Shown here piece after piece: positions 16,930 to 26,723 of a DNA stretch of 64,000 nt (position 1 is its first letter; each line of letters starts with the position of its first letter). The notes under the pieces were generated by a model, which saw only the letters and a program-made list of their open reading frames with translations, had not been told where the DNA came from and made no database searches. Source of the DNA: Pelagibacteraceae bacterium AG-426-L23 (GTDB taxonomy: Bacteria; Pseudomonadota; Alphaproteobacteria; Pelagibacterales; Pelagibacteraceae); the NCBI GenBank assembly GCA_003213115.1, contig QCNU01000001.1, positions 248,001 through 312,000 of the forward strand, given 5' to 3'. The translations under genes and the position numbers were made by a program.

Positions 16930-17934
16930 ATGATATTAAAAAGTTATATTGTAGAGAAAGATCATAAAATTTTAAGTAAATTTAAATCTGTTTTAATGTA
17001 TGGTGAAAATCAGGGTATTAAAGAAGATATTAAAGAAAAAATATTAAAAGACAGTATAGGTTCTGAGGTAATTAATCTTTTTCACGAAGAGATTTATAGT
17101 AATAAAGAAATATTAAATAATTTAATTTCAAATTCTTCGCTATTCTCTGAAAAAAAAATAATTTTTATCCACGAAGTATCAGATAAAGTTTTTGATGAAG
17201 TTTTTGAAGCTTTAAGTAATTTGGTTGAAGATGTAAAAATTTTCATTTTTTCTAATCAATTAGAAAAAAGATCAAAATTGAGATCTCACTTTGAAAAAAC
17301 AAAAGATTTAGCAATAATTGCTTGCTATCAAGACAATGAGATAACTCTGAGAAATTATATAAATTCAAGTTTAAGAACTTATAAAGGTGTGACTCCAGAA
17401 ATAACGAATTTGATCATAATGAATTCTAGTAGAGATAGGAAAACCATAAAAAGTGAGATTAAAAAAATTGAAAGTTATTTTAATAAAAAATTGATAAATA
17501 AAATAGAGCTAGAAGAGCTTTTAAATATAAAGACTAGCTCGAACTTTAATGAGATAAGTGATGCAGCTCTAAATGGAGATAAAAACAGCCTAAACAAACT
17601 AATGGGAGAAGTAGAGTTTTTACAGGAGGAAACTTTTTTTTATCTTAATTTAATATCAAACAAAATTTTTAAACTTTTAGAAATTAAGCTAAATAGTACT
17701 AATCCTCAAAATGAGATTGAGCTAGTTGAAGGAGCAAAAAGTAAAATATTCTGGAAAGATAGACCAATATTTTTAGCTCAATTAAAAAAATGGAATCATT
17801 TAAAATTAGAAGAAGCTCTAAAAAAAATAATAGATATAGAATTAATTATGAAAAGTAATTCGCTTATTAAGAAAGATGTTTTGATAAAAGACCTATTAAT
17901 CAAAATCTGTGGGGAAGCCTCTACTTCTGCTTAA
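16930..17934 (+). CDS. holA: DNA polymerase III delta subunit
   Basis: A 334-residue clamp-loader subunit that opens the beta sliding clamp. The N-terminal part shows the weak delta pattern (LMYGENQGI..., EEIYSNKEILNNLISNSSLFSEKKIIFIHEV), and the middle region fits the delta AAA+ domain, which lacks a real P-loop. The C-terminal helices (KSNSLIKKDVLIKDLLIKI) resemble the collar domain. It directly abuts lptE and converges on parB with a 14-base overlap. Confidence 0.88.
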   Translation: MILKSYIVEKDHKILSKFKSVLMYGENQGIKEDIKEKILKDSIGSEVINLFHEEIYSNKEILNNLISNSSLFSEKKIIFIHEVSDKVFDEVFEALSNLVEDVKIFIFSNQLEKRSKLRSHFEKTKDLAIIACYQDNEITLRNYINSSLRTYKGVTPEITNLIIMNSSRDRKTIKSEIKKIESYFNKKLINKIELEELLNIKTSSNFNEISDAALNGDKNSLNKLMGEVEFLQEETFFYLNLISNKIFKLLEIKLNSTNPQNEIELVEGAKSKIFWKDRPIFLAQLKKWNHLKLEEALKKIIDIELIMKSNSLIKKDVLIKDLLIKICGEASTSA

Positions 17935-18790
17935 GTAATTTAGATATCAAATCGAACTGTTCTAAATTATTATAATGTATAATTATTTTTCCTGAATTAT
18001 TTTTTTTATTCGAAATCGTAACCTTTAATCCAAGACTCGACTCAATTTTGTTTTTGATTTCTTCGACATTTGAATCAACAGTTTTTATTAACGATAAAGG
18101 TCTCTTTTTGGTATTAGTGAAACTTTCAACTTGCCTGGCGCTTAACCTTTTATTTATAATCTCCTCAGCAATATCTGAAGCTCTAGGTAATCCAATCAAT
18201 GGACGCGCCTGACCAGCTGTAAGTAGCCCGTCTTCTAACATTGAAATTACATCCTTTGGAAGAGTGAGCAATCTTAAGGTATTGCTTACGTGACTTCTAC
18301 TTTTCGCCATAAATTTAGCAATTTTTTCGTGATCATATCCAAATTCAGATCTTAATCTTTCATATCCTTTTGCTTCCTCAACGACGTTTAAATCTTGTCT
18401 TTGAATGTTTTCAACTATAGCAACTTCTAAAGCTTGGTTATCATCTAAATCTAAAATAACAATAGGAACTTCATGTAATCCAGCTCTTTGAGCCGCCATC
18501 CATCTTCTTTCTCCGGCTACTATTTCAAATTTACCAGGATCAGTTTTGTCTTGTCTTACTGCTATAGGCTGTATTAATCCATTTTGTTTTATTGAGTCAG
18601 AAAGCTCATTAAGCTTTTCCTCATTAAAATTTGATCTAGGTTGAAATTTATTTCTATTTAGTTCCCCTATTAATGCTGTTTTTTGATTTTGATTTTGATT
18701 TTCGCCACCACTTTGAACTTCTTTTACATTAAGTTCGCCGAATAAAGCAGAAAGACCTTTACCTAATCCTTTTTTTTTTGAGCTATTCAT
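17921..18790 (-). CDS. parB: Chromosome partitioning protein ParB
   Basis: A 289-residue ParB. KKGLGKGLSALFGE is the ParA-interacting N-terminus. IQPIAVRQD and the CTP-binding AGERRWMAAQRAG (about 91-103) form the nuclease-like clamp domain. The helix-turn-helix HEKIAKFMAKSRSHVSNTLRLL (about 150-172) reads parS. A C-terminal dimerisation domain follows a variable linker. Two parS sites lie about 1 kb away in rsmG. Its ATG overlaps the parA stop by four bases (ATGA), a standard parAB operon. Confidence 0.97.
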   Translation of the reverse strand: MNSSKKKGLGKGLSALFGELNVKEVQSGGENQNQNQKTALIGELNRNKFQPRSNFNEEKLNELSDSIKQNGLIQPIAVRQDKTDPGKFEIVAGERRWMAAQRAGLHEVPIVILDLDDNQALEVAIVENIQRQDLNVVEEAKGYERLRSEFGYDHEKIAKFMAKSRSHVSNTLRLLTLPKDVISMLEDGLLTAGQARPLIGLPRASDIAEEIINKRLSARQVESFTNTKKRPLSLIKTVDSNVEEIKNKIESSLGLKVTISNKKNNSGKIIIHYNNLEQFDLISKLLKQK

Positions 18791-19587
18791 GCTGCGCTTC
18801 CTAATTTGTCTTTTGATTGAGTAATAAATTCCTCTGCTAAATTAAAATATGATTTACTTCCTAAACAATTTTTATCATAGACCACACAAGGCATGCCATG
18901 GGAAGGAGCTTCTGATAATCTAACATTTCTTGGTATGACAGTTTGATAAACTTTATCTTTAAAAAATTTTCTAGCTTCATTATCAACCTGTGAAGAGAGT
19001 TTATTTCTTTTATCAAACATCGTTAGTAAGATACCCCTTATATTTAAACTTGGATTGAGGTTTTTTTTAATCCTATCAATGGTTTTAGTTAATTGTGTAA
19101 TTCCCTCTAAAGCAAAGAATTCTGTTTGAAGTGGAACTAAAATTTCATCTGCTGCCACTAATGACATTATTGTTAAAAGACTTAGCGAAGGCGGACAATC
19201 AATGAATATATTTTCATATTTAGAGATAAAATTATTTTCTTCGTTTTTTAAAATTTCTTTTAAAATAAATGCTCTGTTAGAGTCGTTAGCAGTTTCCACT
19301 TCTAGACCTGAAAGATTTACATTTGATCCTACTAGGTCTAATCCTGATACATTGCTTTGTTGTATAACATCTTTAAGAGACACTTTTCCAATTAAAAGAT
19401 TATAGATATTTTTAGTCTCGTCACTGTTTGATTTTCCTAATCCTGTTGTTGCGTTACCTTGAGGATCCAGATCAATTACTAAAATTTTCTTACCCTTCAA
19501 TGCTAAAGTACTCGCAAGGTTAATTGCAGTTGTAGTTTTGCCAACACCGCCCTTTTGATTGATTACAGATAGTATAGATCTAGTCAT
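18787..19587 (-). CDS. parA: Chromosome partitioning ATPase ParA
   Basis: A 266-residue Walker-type ATPase. The deviant Walker A motif NQKGGVGKTTTAINLA covers residues 9-24, with the signature first lysine. DLDPQGNATTGLG and FIDCPPSLSLLTI complete the nucleotide site. ParA binds DNA non-specifically when ATP-loaded and moves ParB-parS complexes toward the cell poles. Only three bases separate it from rsmG upstream, and it is coupled to parB downstream. Confidence 0.97.
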   Translation of the reverse strand: MTRSILSVINQKGGVGKTTTAINLASTLALKGKKILVIDLDPQGNATTGLGKSNSDETKNIYNLLIGKVSLKDVIQQSNVSGLDLVGSNVNLSGLEVETANDSNRAFILKEILKNEENNFISKYENIFIDCPPSLSLLTIMSLVAADEILVPLQTEFFALEGITQLTKTIDRIKKNLNPSLNIRGILLTMFDKRNKLSSQVDNEARKFFKDKVYQTVIPRNVRLSEAPSHGMPCVVYDKNCLGSKSYFNLAEEFITQSKDKLGSAA

Positions 19588-19590
19588 TTA

Positions 19591-20211
19591 TTATTTAACT
19601 GTCTCAGCAATAACTATTTTAGATTCTTTATTGGTTATGCTGTTTATCAATCTATACTTATGATTATGACCTTTAAAAGCACTTTTTATCTTTTCCTGTG
19701 TATCTTTTCCCTTAAGAATAATTAATTTATGTGGTTTGACGGCCTTTTCACGTGAAATTTCAAGTATTTTAGGTAATTTTTTAAATGCTCTACAAACTAT
19801 ATACTCACTATCTATTATATGATATTGATAATCATTCTCATATAGGGTAAAGTTTATTGAAATCTTTTTTTTTAAACTATTTAGGAATTTGCATTTAACT
19901 TTGGACTTCTCAAAGAGTTTCACGTGAAATTTTGGGTTCTTATTAAATATTGCTAAAACGATTCCAGGAAACCCTCCTCCTGTACCTAAGTCAGATAAAG
20001 AAGAGTTAGACTTAAAATTAATAAAATTAGTTAATTGAGCTGAATCAAGTATGTGCCTGTTCCAAACATCTTTTTCCGAATTCTTTGATATTAGATTATA
20101 ATTTAAATTAAAAGATAGAAGTTCTTTTTTGAAGATTTGTAACTTCTTAATATCATTTGGCGTAAAATTTAACTTATCAGAAAGGCAATGCTTTACATTT
20201 AACTCATTCAT
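19591..20211 (-). CDS. rsmG: 16S rRNA 7-methylguanosine methyltransferase RsmG
   Basis: A 206-residue SAM-dependent methyltransferase (GidB) that makes m7G527 in 16S rRNA. The SAM motif LSDLGTGGGFPGIVLAI sits near residue 70, preceded by NRHILDSAQL, a family signature. The YIVCRAFKKLPKIL segment is also typical. It is unusual in carrying two parS palindromes within its coding sequence (19746-19757 and 19918-19929), so the frame serves both as a gene and as a partition locus. It overlaps the mnmG stop by one base. Confidence 0.96.
   Translation of the reverse strand: MNELNVKHCLSDKLNFTPNDIKKLQIFKKELLSFNLNYNLISKNSEKDVWNRHILDSAQLTNFINFKSNSSLSDLGTGGGFPGIVLAIFNKNPKFHVKLFEKSKVKCKFLNSLKKKISINFTLYENDYQYHIIDSEYIVCRAFKKLPKILEISREKAVKPHKLIILKGKDTQEKIKSAFKGHNHKYRLINSITNKESKIVIAETVK
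19746..19757. promoter_or_regulatory. parS-like ParB binding site 1 (inside rsmG)
   Basis: The 12-base palindrome TTTCACGTGAAA is the invariant core of the conserved chromosomal parS (TGTTTCACGTGAAACA). The outermost two bases on each side differ (CT...TT). It lies about 160 bases from parA, in the position expected for alphaproteobacterial parS clusters. Confidence 0.85.
19918..19929. promoter_or_regulatory. parS-like ParB binding site 2 (inside rsmG)
   Basis: A second exact TTTCACGTGAAA palindrome lies 172 bases from the first, flanked by AG on the left and TT on the right. It matches 13 of the 16 bases of the full parS consensus. Finding two perfect 12-base palindromes in one 620-base gene beside parAB is very unlikely by chance. 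Confidence 0.87.
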
Positions 20212-22079
20212 TAAGCAGTTGCTTTAACTTTATGTTTTTTAACATATCCCAAGAGGATTATAGCAGCCGCAGGAGTAACTCCATCTATCCTTAAAGCTTG
20301 TCCAAGTGTCTTTGGTCTTATTTTCTCCAATTTCGACTTAATTTCATTAGATAAACCACTAAAAGAAGAGTAATTGATATCGCCAGGTATTAATAAACCC
20401 TCATCTCTCTTGAAAGCTTCTATGTCGTGCCACTGTCTTTTTAAATATCCAGAGTAGTGAGCATCGATTTCAACCTGATTATCAATTTGATGTCCAAATT
20501 GTGGTATATCAACCCAAATTGATCTGATGTGCTGTAAATTGACACCTTTCATTCCTAAAATCTCAAGAGCAGATCTTTTCACTCCATCTTTTGCAATCTT
20601 AATAGAATACTTGGCTGCCTCAGTAGGAGTAATAAAATTATTTTTAAGTGCTTCGGTTATCTGCACTAAGTTTTTTTGTTTGTCTAAAAAATCTTTTTTT
20701 CTTAAATTTTTAACTAATCCAATTTTAATTCCTAAAGGTGTAAGTCTTTGATCAGCATTATCTGCTCTCAGCTGCAACCTATACTCAGCTCTTGATGTAA
20801 ACATTCTATATGGTTCTGAGACGCCTTTTGTAATCAAATCATCGATCATTACTCCTATATAAGAATCAGATCTATCTAAAATAAACTCCTTTTCATTTCT
20901 GACTTTAAGCGCAGCATTTACTCCAGCAATTAAACCCTGTGCTGCGGCTTCTTCATAACCAGTAGTTCCATTAATTTGCCCTGCTAAGAAAAGTGATTTA
21001 ATTTTTTTTGTCTCTAAGGTAGCTTTTAATTCTCTTGGATCTACATAATCGTACTCGATTGCATAACCTGCTCTTTTCATCTTAACCTGCTCTAAACCCT
21101 TGATTTTAGCTAATATTTTGAGCTGTATTTCTTCTGGAAGGGATGTTGATATTCCATTTGGGTAAACAGTACTGTCCTTTATTCCTTCTGGTTCTAAAAA
21201 TATCTGGTGATATTGTTTTTCTCTAAACTTAACTATTTTATCTTCTATAGATGGACAATATCTTGGTCCCACTCCTTTGATGCTGCCTGAATACATTGCG
21301 CTTCTGGAAATGTTTTTAGATATTATTTTATGCACTTCATAGTTAGTATGGGTAATGCCACAGGCTACTTGTTTATTAAAAAGCTTGTTAGTCATGAAAG
21401 AAAAGAAATATGGATTTGAATCAGCTTGTTGCATCTCCAATTCAGAATAATCAATTGTTTTTCCATCTAATCTTGGGGGAGTCCCAGTTTTTAGTCTGCC
21501 TATTTGCATTTTAAATTTTGCCAATTGTTCACTCAAACCAGTTGATGGTTTTTCATCATATCGACCAGCTGGTATTTTCTTTTCACCAATATGAATTAAA
21601 CCATTGAGAAAAGTTCCAGTAGTTAAAATTAACTCTTTAGTTTTTATTTCATTGCCGCTTTGACAAATAAGACCTGTTACTTGGTTGCCCTCAAATAGAA
21701 ATTTAACCACCGGGTCAGCAATTACTTCTAGATAATTATAATTAAGTAAAATTTTTTGCATATGCTCCTTATAAAGAGCCCTATCTGATTGAGTTCGTGG
21801 TCCCTGAACTGCTGGACCTCTACTTCTATTTAACAATCTAAATTGAATACCAGATTTATCGCTTACAACACCCATTACACCATCTAGTGCATCAATTTCC
21901 CTGACTAAATGACCTTTGCCAAGACCTCCAATCGCAGGGTTACATGACATTTCACCAATAGTCTCTATTTTATGGGTAAAAAGGGCAGTATTTACGCCCA
22001 TTCTAGCTGATGCGGCTGCTGCTTCACATCCTGCATGTCCACCACCTATAACCACTACATCATATCTTTGTTTACTCAT
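20211..22079 (-). CDS. mnmG: tRNA uridine-34 modification enzyme MnmG (GidA)
   Basis: A 622-residue FAD protein that works with MnmE to add carboxymethylaminomethyl to U34 of certain tRNAs. The dinucleotide motif [13 protein letters not shown] covers residues 9-20. [22 protein letters not shown] and the [23 protein letters not shown] block are unique to MnmG. The helical C-terminal domain ends with the typical ITPAA-like sequence [12 protein letters not shown]. Length is normal. MnmE follows upstream on the same strand after a 42-base gap. Confidence 0.98.
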   Translation of the reverse strand: MSKQRYDVVVIGGGHAGCEAAAASARMGVNTALFTHKIETIGEMSCNPAIGGLGKGHLVREIDALDGVMGVVSDKSGIQFRLLNRSRGPAVQGPRTQSDRALYKEHMQKILLNYNYLEVIADPVVKFLFEGNQVTGLICQSGNEIKTKELILTTGTFLNGLIHIGEKKIPAGRYDEKPSTGLSEQLAKFKMQIGRLKTGTPPRLDGKTIDYSELEMQQADSNPYFFSFMTNKLFNKQVACGITHTNYEVHKIISKNISRSAMYSGSIKGVGPRYCPSIEDKIVKFREKQYHQIFLEPEGIKDSTVYPNGISTSLPEEIQLKILAKIKGLEQVKMKRAGYAIEYDYVDPRELKATLETKKIKSLFLAGQINGTTGYEEAAAQGLIAGVNAALKVRNEKEFILDRSDSYIGVMIDDLITKGVSEPYRMFTSRAEYRLQLRADNADQRLTPLGIKIGLVKNLRKKDFLDKQKNLVQITEALKNNFITPTEAAKYSIKIAKDGVKRSALEILGMKGVNLQHIRSIWVDIPQFGHQIDNQVEIDAHYSGYLKRQWHDIEAFKRDEGLLIPGDINYSSFSGLSNEIKSKLEKIRPKTLGQALRIDGVTPAAAIILLGYVKKHKVKATA

Positions 22080-22121
22080 GAAATGAATGTAACGCTCTTA
22101 ATTTGGATTACAAGTAGTATT

Positions 22122-23453
22122 TTATTTACCTATGCAGAAATCTTTAAATATAGATCCTAATATTTCTTCTACATCGACTTTTCCAGCTATGCTACCAAGA
22201 TGTCTAGTAGCCATTCTTAAGTCTTCAGCGGCTAATTCAAGATCTTTACTTTGATCTTTTTTAAGAAAATTATCTAATTCTTTACGGCACTCATTTAGTT
22301 TAATTCTGTGCCTTTCTCTTGTGATTAAATGACTATTATTTTTCAATGAAAACTTTTTACTCAATTTTTCCTTAATCTTATTTATCAACTTATCTATATT
22401 TTTATTATTTTTTACAGAGGCCAAAACTGTATCTACATCAAATTTATGATTTTGTTTGTCTTGAACATCTGATTTGTTCAATAGAACTATGGTGTCTTTG
22501 TTAATCATTTTTTTAATTTTATTATTTATATTTTTTGATGAATTATCGATAACTACTATATTCAAATCTGACTCTTTCGATTTACCTAATGCTAGGGAAA
22601 TACCTTTTTTTTCAACTTTATTTTTGACATCTCTTATTCCTGCTGTATCAGAGAGAATTACGGGGTAACCATCTAGATTTAAGTAAGTCTCAATAATGTC
22701 CCTGGTTGTTCCAGCTTCATCTGATACTATTGCTACTTCTCTTTTTGAAAGTAAGTTTAACAAAGATGATTTACCAGCATTAACCTCACCTGTTATTAAA
22801 ACGTGGAATCCGTCTCTGATCTTCTCACCGATTTTGTTATCCTCTATAATATTTGAAATATCACTATGAATATTTTTAATAGATTTATGTGCTTCTTTTA
22901 ATACTTTTTCAGGTAAATCATCTTCTGCGAAATCAATTTTTGCTTCAATATATGCTAGTGATTTAATTATTTTTTCTCTTAAATCATTATAATAATTAGA
23001 GGCATTTCCTTGAACTAATTTCACTGCTTGCTCTCTTTGAAATTCTGTTTCAGAGTTTATTAAATCTCCAATGCTTTCAGCTTTTAATAAATCAATTTTA
23101 TCGTTTTGAAATGCTAGTTTTGTAAATTCACCAGGTTCAGCCAATCTACAATTTTCTTCCTCAGATAAAACTTTAAATAAAGCATTAATCACTGCATTAC
23201 TTCCATGAATTTGGAGTTCAGCTAGATCTTCACCAGTATAACTATTCGGCCCAGGAAACCACAATAATAGAGCTTCAGGATCAATAACTTTATCATTTTT
23301 TGGGTCGTAAAATTTACAAAAATTAACTTCATTAGATTTAATACTTTTTAATTTAGTTATTTTTTCACAAATCTTTAAAGTTTCTTTTCCAGAAATTCTA
23401 ATTATAGCTATTCCGGACGGGCCTCTGCCTGATGATAAAGCGTAAATATTCAT
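22122..23453 (-). CDS. mnmE: tRNA modification GTPase MnmE
   Basis: A 443-residue GTPase, partner of MnmG. The N-terminal formyl-folate-binding domain opens with IYALSSGRGPSGIAIIRISG. A helical domain is interrupted by the G domain: TGEVNAGKSSLLN near residue 220 (P-loop), DEAGTTRDI (switch I), DTAGIR and NKSD. The protein ends in CIGK, the invariant MnmE tail with its catalytic cysteine. It lies four bases downstream of the UbiH-like gene. Confidence 0.98.
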   Translation of the reverse strand: MNIYALSSGRGPSGIAIIRISGKETLKICEKITKLKSIKSNEVNFCKFYDPKNDKVIDPEALLLWFPGPNSYTGEDLAELQIHGSNAVINALFKVLSEEENCRLAEPGEFTKLAFQNDKIDLLKAESIGDLINSETEFQREQAVKLVQGNASNYYNDLREKIIKSLAYIEAKIDFAEDDLPEKVLKEAHKSIKNIHSDISNIIEDNKIGEKIRDGFHVLITGEVNAGKSSLLNLLSKREVAIVSDEAGTTRDIIETYLNLDGYPVILSDTAGIRDVKNKVEKKGISLALGKSKESDLNIVVIDNSSKNINNKIKKMINKDTIVLLNKSDVQDKQNHKFDVDTVLASVKNNKNIDKLINKIKEKLSKKFSLKNNSHLITRERHRIKLNECRKELDNFLKKDQSKDLELAAEDLRMATRHLGSIAGKVDVEEILGSIFKDFCIGK

Positions 23454-23457
23454 TAAG

Positions 23458-24567
23458 CTATAAAGATAAGCCTTGATTAGAGATAATCTTACTTATTTTT
23501 TTTAATGTTTCATTATTTCTAATATTTTTAATAATAGTTTCTTTAAATGGTTCTAAATATTTATTTCGTTTAAAAAAATTATGCGTTACATCAATACCTA
23601 ACCCCATAATTATATTTTCTGGTTTTCGACTATTATAAAAATCATTTAAGGCATAACTACTCTTTATAGATATACCTAATGTAGAATAATATTTTATAAT
23701 TTCTTTTAATTTTTTTATATCTCTAAGAACAAGATTAAAACCTTGTCCAGCAACGGGATGTATAGTGTGAAGTCCTTCTCCCAAAATTAAAATATTTTTA
23801 TCATGGTATTGTGCTTTTAAATCAAGCGATATTGGATAAGACTGGGTATTAGTCATACTTATATTTTTCTTTGTTTTTAAAATTTCCAATATCTTAGCTT
23901 TTACTAAATCGTTAATCTTTTTTGAGTTATCTTTATAAAATTCTTTTTTTAAACTCCAAACAAAAGAAAAGTAATTCTTTGAGAAAGGTAGAATGGCTAG
24001 TGGTCCCTCTTTCAAAAAAAATTGGCTAGTATTTAATCTCTTAAATTTGTGTTTTATGTATCCGGTAACCGCTACTTCTTTATAGTCTTTATTTATAGAT
24101 CTTTTATTTACTATTTTGTTATAAATTTTTGAATTTCCACCTAAACAAAGAATTGATAAATCATATTTTTTAAGTTCCTCTAAATTATTTATTTCCCTTC
24201 GATTAATTTTAATTTTTTTCTTTGAAATTTCCTTTAAAAAGATATTTTTGATTTTATCGTTCTCAAAAACATACATAAGATTGGAATTTTCTTCTTTAAT
24301 ATTTAAAAAATTTATTTTTTCATTAGATGTTTCGTAAAAAAGTTGAATATTTTTCGATGGCCAAAATAAATTCTTTTTAAGATGAGTAATATTTTCTTTT
24401 ATAAATTTAAAATTCGTATCTGAAATTGCAGTAGTTCTTTTATCAAAATTTTTTGATGTTTTTTTAGCTATTAGATTTACTTCTATTCCAGGAACTTGAC
24501 TTATGACAATAGCAGTCATTAAGCCCGATAGACCGTCGCCAACAATGCATATTCTCTGCTTATTCAT
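23458..24567 (-). CDS. UbiH/UbiF-family FAD-dependent monooxygenase (ubiquinone biosynthesis)
   Basis: A 369-residue flavin hydroxylase. RICIVGDGLSGLMTAIVI is the FAD-binding Rossmann motif at residues 4-21. RTTAIS near residue 45 and GEGLHTIHPVAGQGFNLVLRD near residue 265 are the signatures of the UbiH/COQ6 family, which hydroxylates the ring of ubiquinone precursors. Which ring carbon it attacks is not evident. The sequence is otherwise highly diverged and lysine-rich. It is divergent from ftsK across a 56-base gap. Confidence 0.82.
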   Translation of the reverse strand: MNKQRICIVGDGLSGLMTAIVISQVPGIEVNLIAKKTSKNFDKRTTAISDTNFKFIKENITHLKKNLFWPSKNIQLFYETSNEKINFLNIKEENSNLMYVFENDKIKNIFLKEISKKKIKINRREINNLEELKKYDLSILCLGGNSKIYNKIVNKRSINKDYKEVAVTGYIKHKFKRLNTSQFFLKEGPLAILPFSKNYFSFVWSLKKEFYKDNSKKINDLVKAKILEILKTKKNISMTNTQSYPISLDLKAQYHDKNILILGEGLHTIHPVAGQGFNLVLRDIKKLKEIIKYYSTLGISIKSSYALNDFYNSRKPENIIMGLGIDVTHNFFKRNKYLEPFKETIIKNIRNNETLKKISKIISNQGLSL

Positions 24568-24623
24568 ATTAAAATTTTTAACACTTTCATAAAAATGGTA
24601 AAAAGTAAGCTTAATGATTCGTT

Positions 24624-26723
24624 ATGAATGCTAACTTTTTAAATAGTGTAACAAATTTTTTAAAAAAACGAACCTTTGAGTTAGTAGGTTTATTGCTAAT
24701 TTTTATAGGTATCGCTCTCTCTGTCTCATTTATAACCTACTCTCCGAACGATCCTTCTTTTGTGTATGGAGAAAGTAATACAAATATAAAAAATTTTTTC
24801 GGAATATATGGAAGTATTATTTCTGATTTTCTTCTTCAAAGTTTTGGTATTACTTCTTTTTTAATTTTAGTTACTATGATTTCTTGGGGAATTAATTTAT
24901 TTTTAAAAAAAGAAATTAGAAAAATATTATTTAAACTATTTTGTATTGTTTTATACATTATTTCAGGATGTATTTTTATCTACATAACTTCCAATAATTC
25001 TTTCTGGCTAGTTGACAATGGTAATTCAGGATTTGTGGGAAAAATTTTTTATAATTTAATTTATAAAAACTTTCCAATAATCGATAACCAATATTCAGCT
25101 ATTTTTTTTATTTTTTTAACAACTTTATTTTTTTTGATTGGTTCAAACATAAGTGTCTTAGGTTTTGGAAAAGCATTGCGAAGAGTTTTTAAGTTTTTAA
25201 TTAGTTCTAATAAAAATAAAATTGATAATAATTTGGCAGACATAAATATTGGAGAGAATGAGGAAAAAAATTCCAAAGAGAGTTTTTTAGAAAAAGCCCA
25301 GCAGTCTTTTATGTTTGAGAAAGAAATGAAAAAAGATTTATCTCCGAAAAAAGAATTCCGGCTTCCTAATATTGATTTACTTGAAAAAAATACCTCTAAA
25401 ATTAGTATTTCAACCGCTTCCAAAAATCGTCCGGATGCAGAATTTATGGAAAAAATCTTACTCGATTTTGGAATTGAGGGGAAAATTAAAAAAATTAATA
25501 ATGGTCCTGTAGTTAGTTTATACGAATTTGAACCTGCACCAGGAGTTAAGGTTTCAAAAATAATCAATCTTTCTGACGATATCGCTAGAAATACAAGCTC
25601 AACATCGACAAGAGTCTCTACCATCCCTGGAAAGAACACTGTTGGAATTGAGATACCAAATGATCAAAGAGAAAATGTTGTTTTAAGAGAGATAATCTCA
25701 AATGAAAAATTTAAAAGTAAGGAAATTAAATTGCCATTAGCTTTGGGAAAAAATATCTCAGGAGTTCCTATTATAGGTGATTTGTCCTCAATGCCTCATC
25801 TTTTAATTGCTGGGACGACTGGATCAGGTAAATCAGTTTGCATCAACACAATAATTGTATCTCTGCTTTACAAGTTAAACCCTGATCTCTGTAAATTTAT
25901 ACTGATTGATCCAAAAATGTTGGAACTTTCAAGTTATGAGGGAATCCCTCATTTATTGTGTCCGGTTATCACGGATGCAAAAAAAGCCACTTCTGCTCTA
26001 AATTGGACAGTAAGAGAAATGAATAATCGCTACAAACTAATGAGCAAAGAAGGTGTTAGGAATATTGATGGTTATAATGCCAAGCATAAACTTAAAATGC
26101 CTTACATTGTGGTGGTCGTTGATGAGATGTCTGACCTTATGCTTGTTGCTGGAAAAGAAATAGAAAATTATATCCAAAAGTTATCTCAAATGGCTAGAGC
26201 AGCAGGCATTCACATTATTATGGCAACTCAAAGACCTAGTGTAGATGTAATAACTGGAACTATCAAAGCAAATTTCCCAACAAGAGTTTCTTTTCAAGTC
26301 AGCTCAAAGATAGACAGTCGAACAATATTAGGTGAACAAGGCGCAGAACAACTTTTAGGTAAAGGTGATATGTTGTTTATGTCATCTGCAAACAGAATAT
26401 TTAGAATTCATGGGCCTTACGTTTCTGAAAAAGAGATAGAAAAAATAACAAGTATTTTAAGAGCACAGGGTGAGCCAGATTATATAGATGAGATCACTAT
26501 TGATAACAAGGCTGAGAGTTCGGAACAATTTTCTTCTGATGATGAAGATAATCTTTATCAAAAAGCAGTTGAAATAATTAAAAGCGAGGGAAAAGCTTCA
26601 ACAAGCTTTTTACAAAGAAAACTTCAAATAGGCTATAATAGAGCAGCTAGAATTATTGATATGATGGAAGAAAAGGGCATTGTGAGCAAGGCAAATCATG
26701 TTGGTAAACGTGAAGTTCTTTAA
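24624..26723 (+). CDS. ftsK: DNA translocase FtsK
   Basis: A 699-residue cell-division ATPase. The N-terminal quarter has four membrane helices (starting at about residues 20, 67, 99 and 150) that anchor it at the septum. A short linker (about 190-240) replaces the long one of E. coli. The motor contains Walker A AGTTGSGKSVCIN near residue 393 and Walker B VVVVDEMSDL, with ATQRPSVDVITG also typical. The C-terminal winged gamma domain (TSFLQRKLQIGYNRAARIIDMMEEKGIV) reads polar KOPS sequences and activates XerCD. LolA overlaps its last 26 bases. Confidence 0.97.
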   Translation: MNANFLNSVTNFLKKRTFELVGLLLIFIGIALSVSFITYSPNDPSFVYGESNTNIKNFFGIYGSIISDFLLQSFGITSFLILVTMISWGINLFLKKEIRKILFKLFCIVLYIISGCIFIYITSNNSFWLVDNGNSGFVGKIFYNLIYKNFPIIDNQYSAIFFIFLTTLFFLIGSNISVLGFGKALRRVFKFLISSNKNKIDNNLADINIGENEEKNSKESFLEKAQQSFMFEKEMKKDLSPKKEFRLPNIDLLEKNTSKISISTASKNRPDAEFMEKILLDFGIEGKIKKINNGPVVSLYEFEPAPGVKVSKIINLSDDIARNTSSTSTRVSTIPGKNTVGIEIPNDQRENVVLREIISNEKFKSKEIKLPLALGKNISGVPIIGDLSSMPHLLIAGTTGSGKSVCINTIIVSLLYKLNPDLCKFILIDPKMLELSSYEGIPHLLCPVITDAKKATSALNWTVREMNNRYKLMSKEGVRNIDGYNAKHKLKMPYIVVVVDEMSDLMLVAGKEIENYIQKLSQMARAAGIHIIMATQRPSVDVITGTIKANFPTRVSFQVSSKIDSRTILGEQGAEQLLGKGDMLFMSSANRIFRIHGPYVSEKEIEKITSILRAQGEPDYIDEITIDNKAESSEQFSSDDEDNLYQKAVEIIKSEGKASTSFLQRKLQIGYNRAARIIDMMEEKGIVSKANHVGKREVL

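Noticed and set aside
18684-18712. Repeated TTTTGATTTTGATTTT run inside parB as a DNA repeat element
   Set aside because: It simply encodes an Asn-Gln linker repeat (NQNQNQ) in ParB and is likely a slippage-prone low-complexity segment.
25061-25639. A 192-codon minus-strand frame inside ftsK
   Set aside because: It is fully contained in the conserved ftsK frame, shows no recognisable domain and has the composition expected for an antisense shadow.
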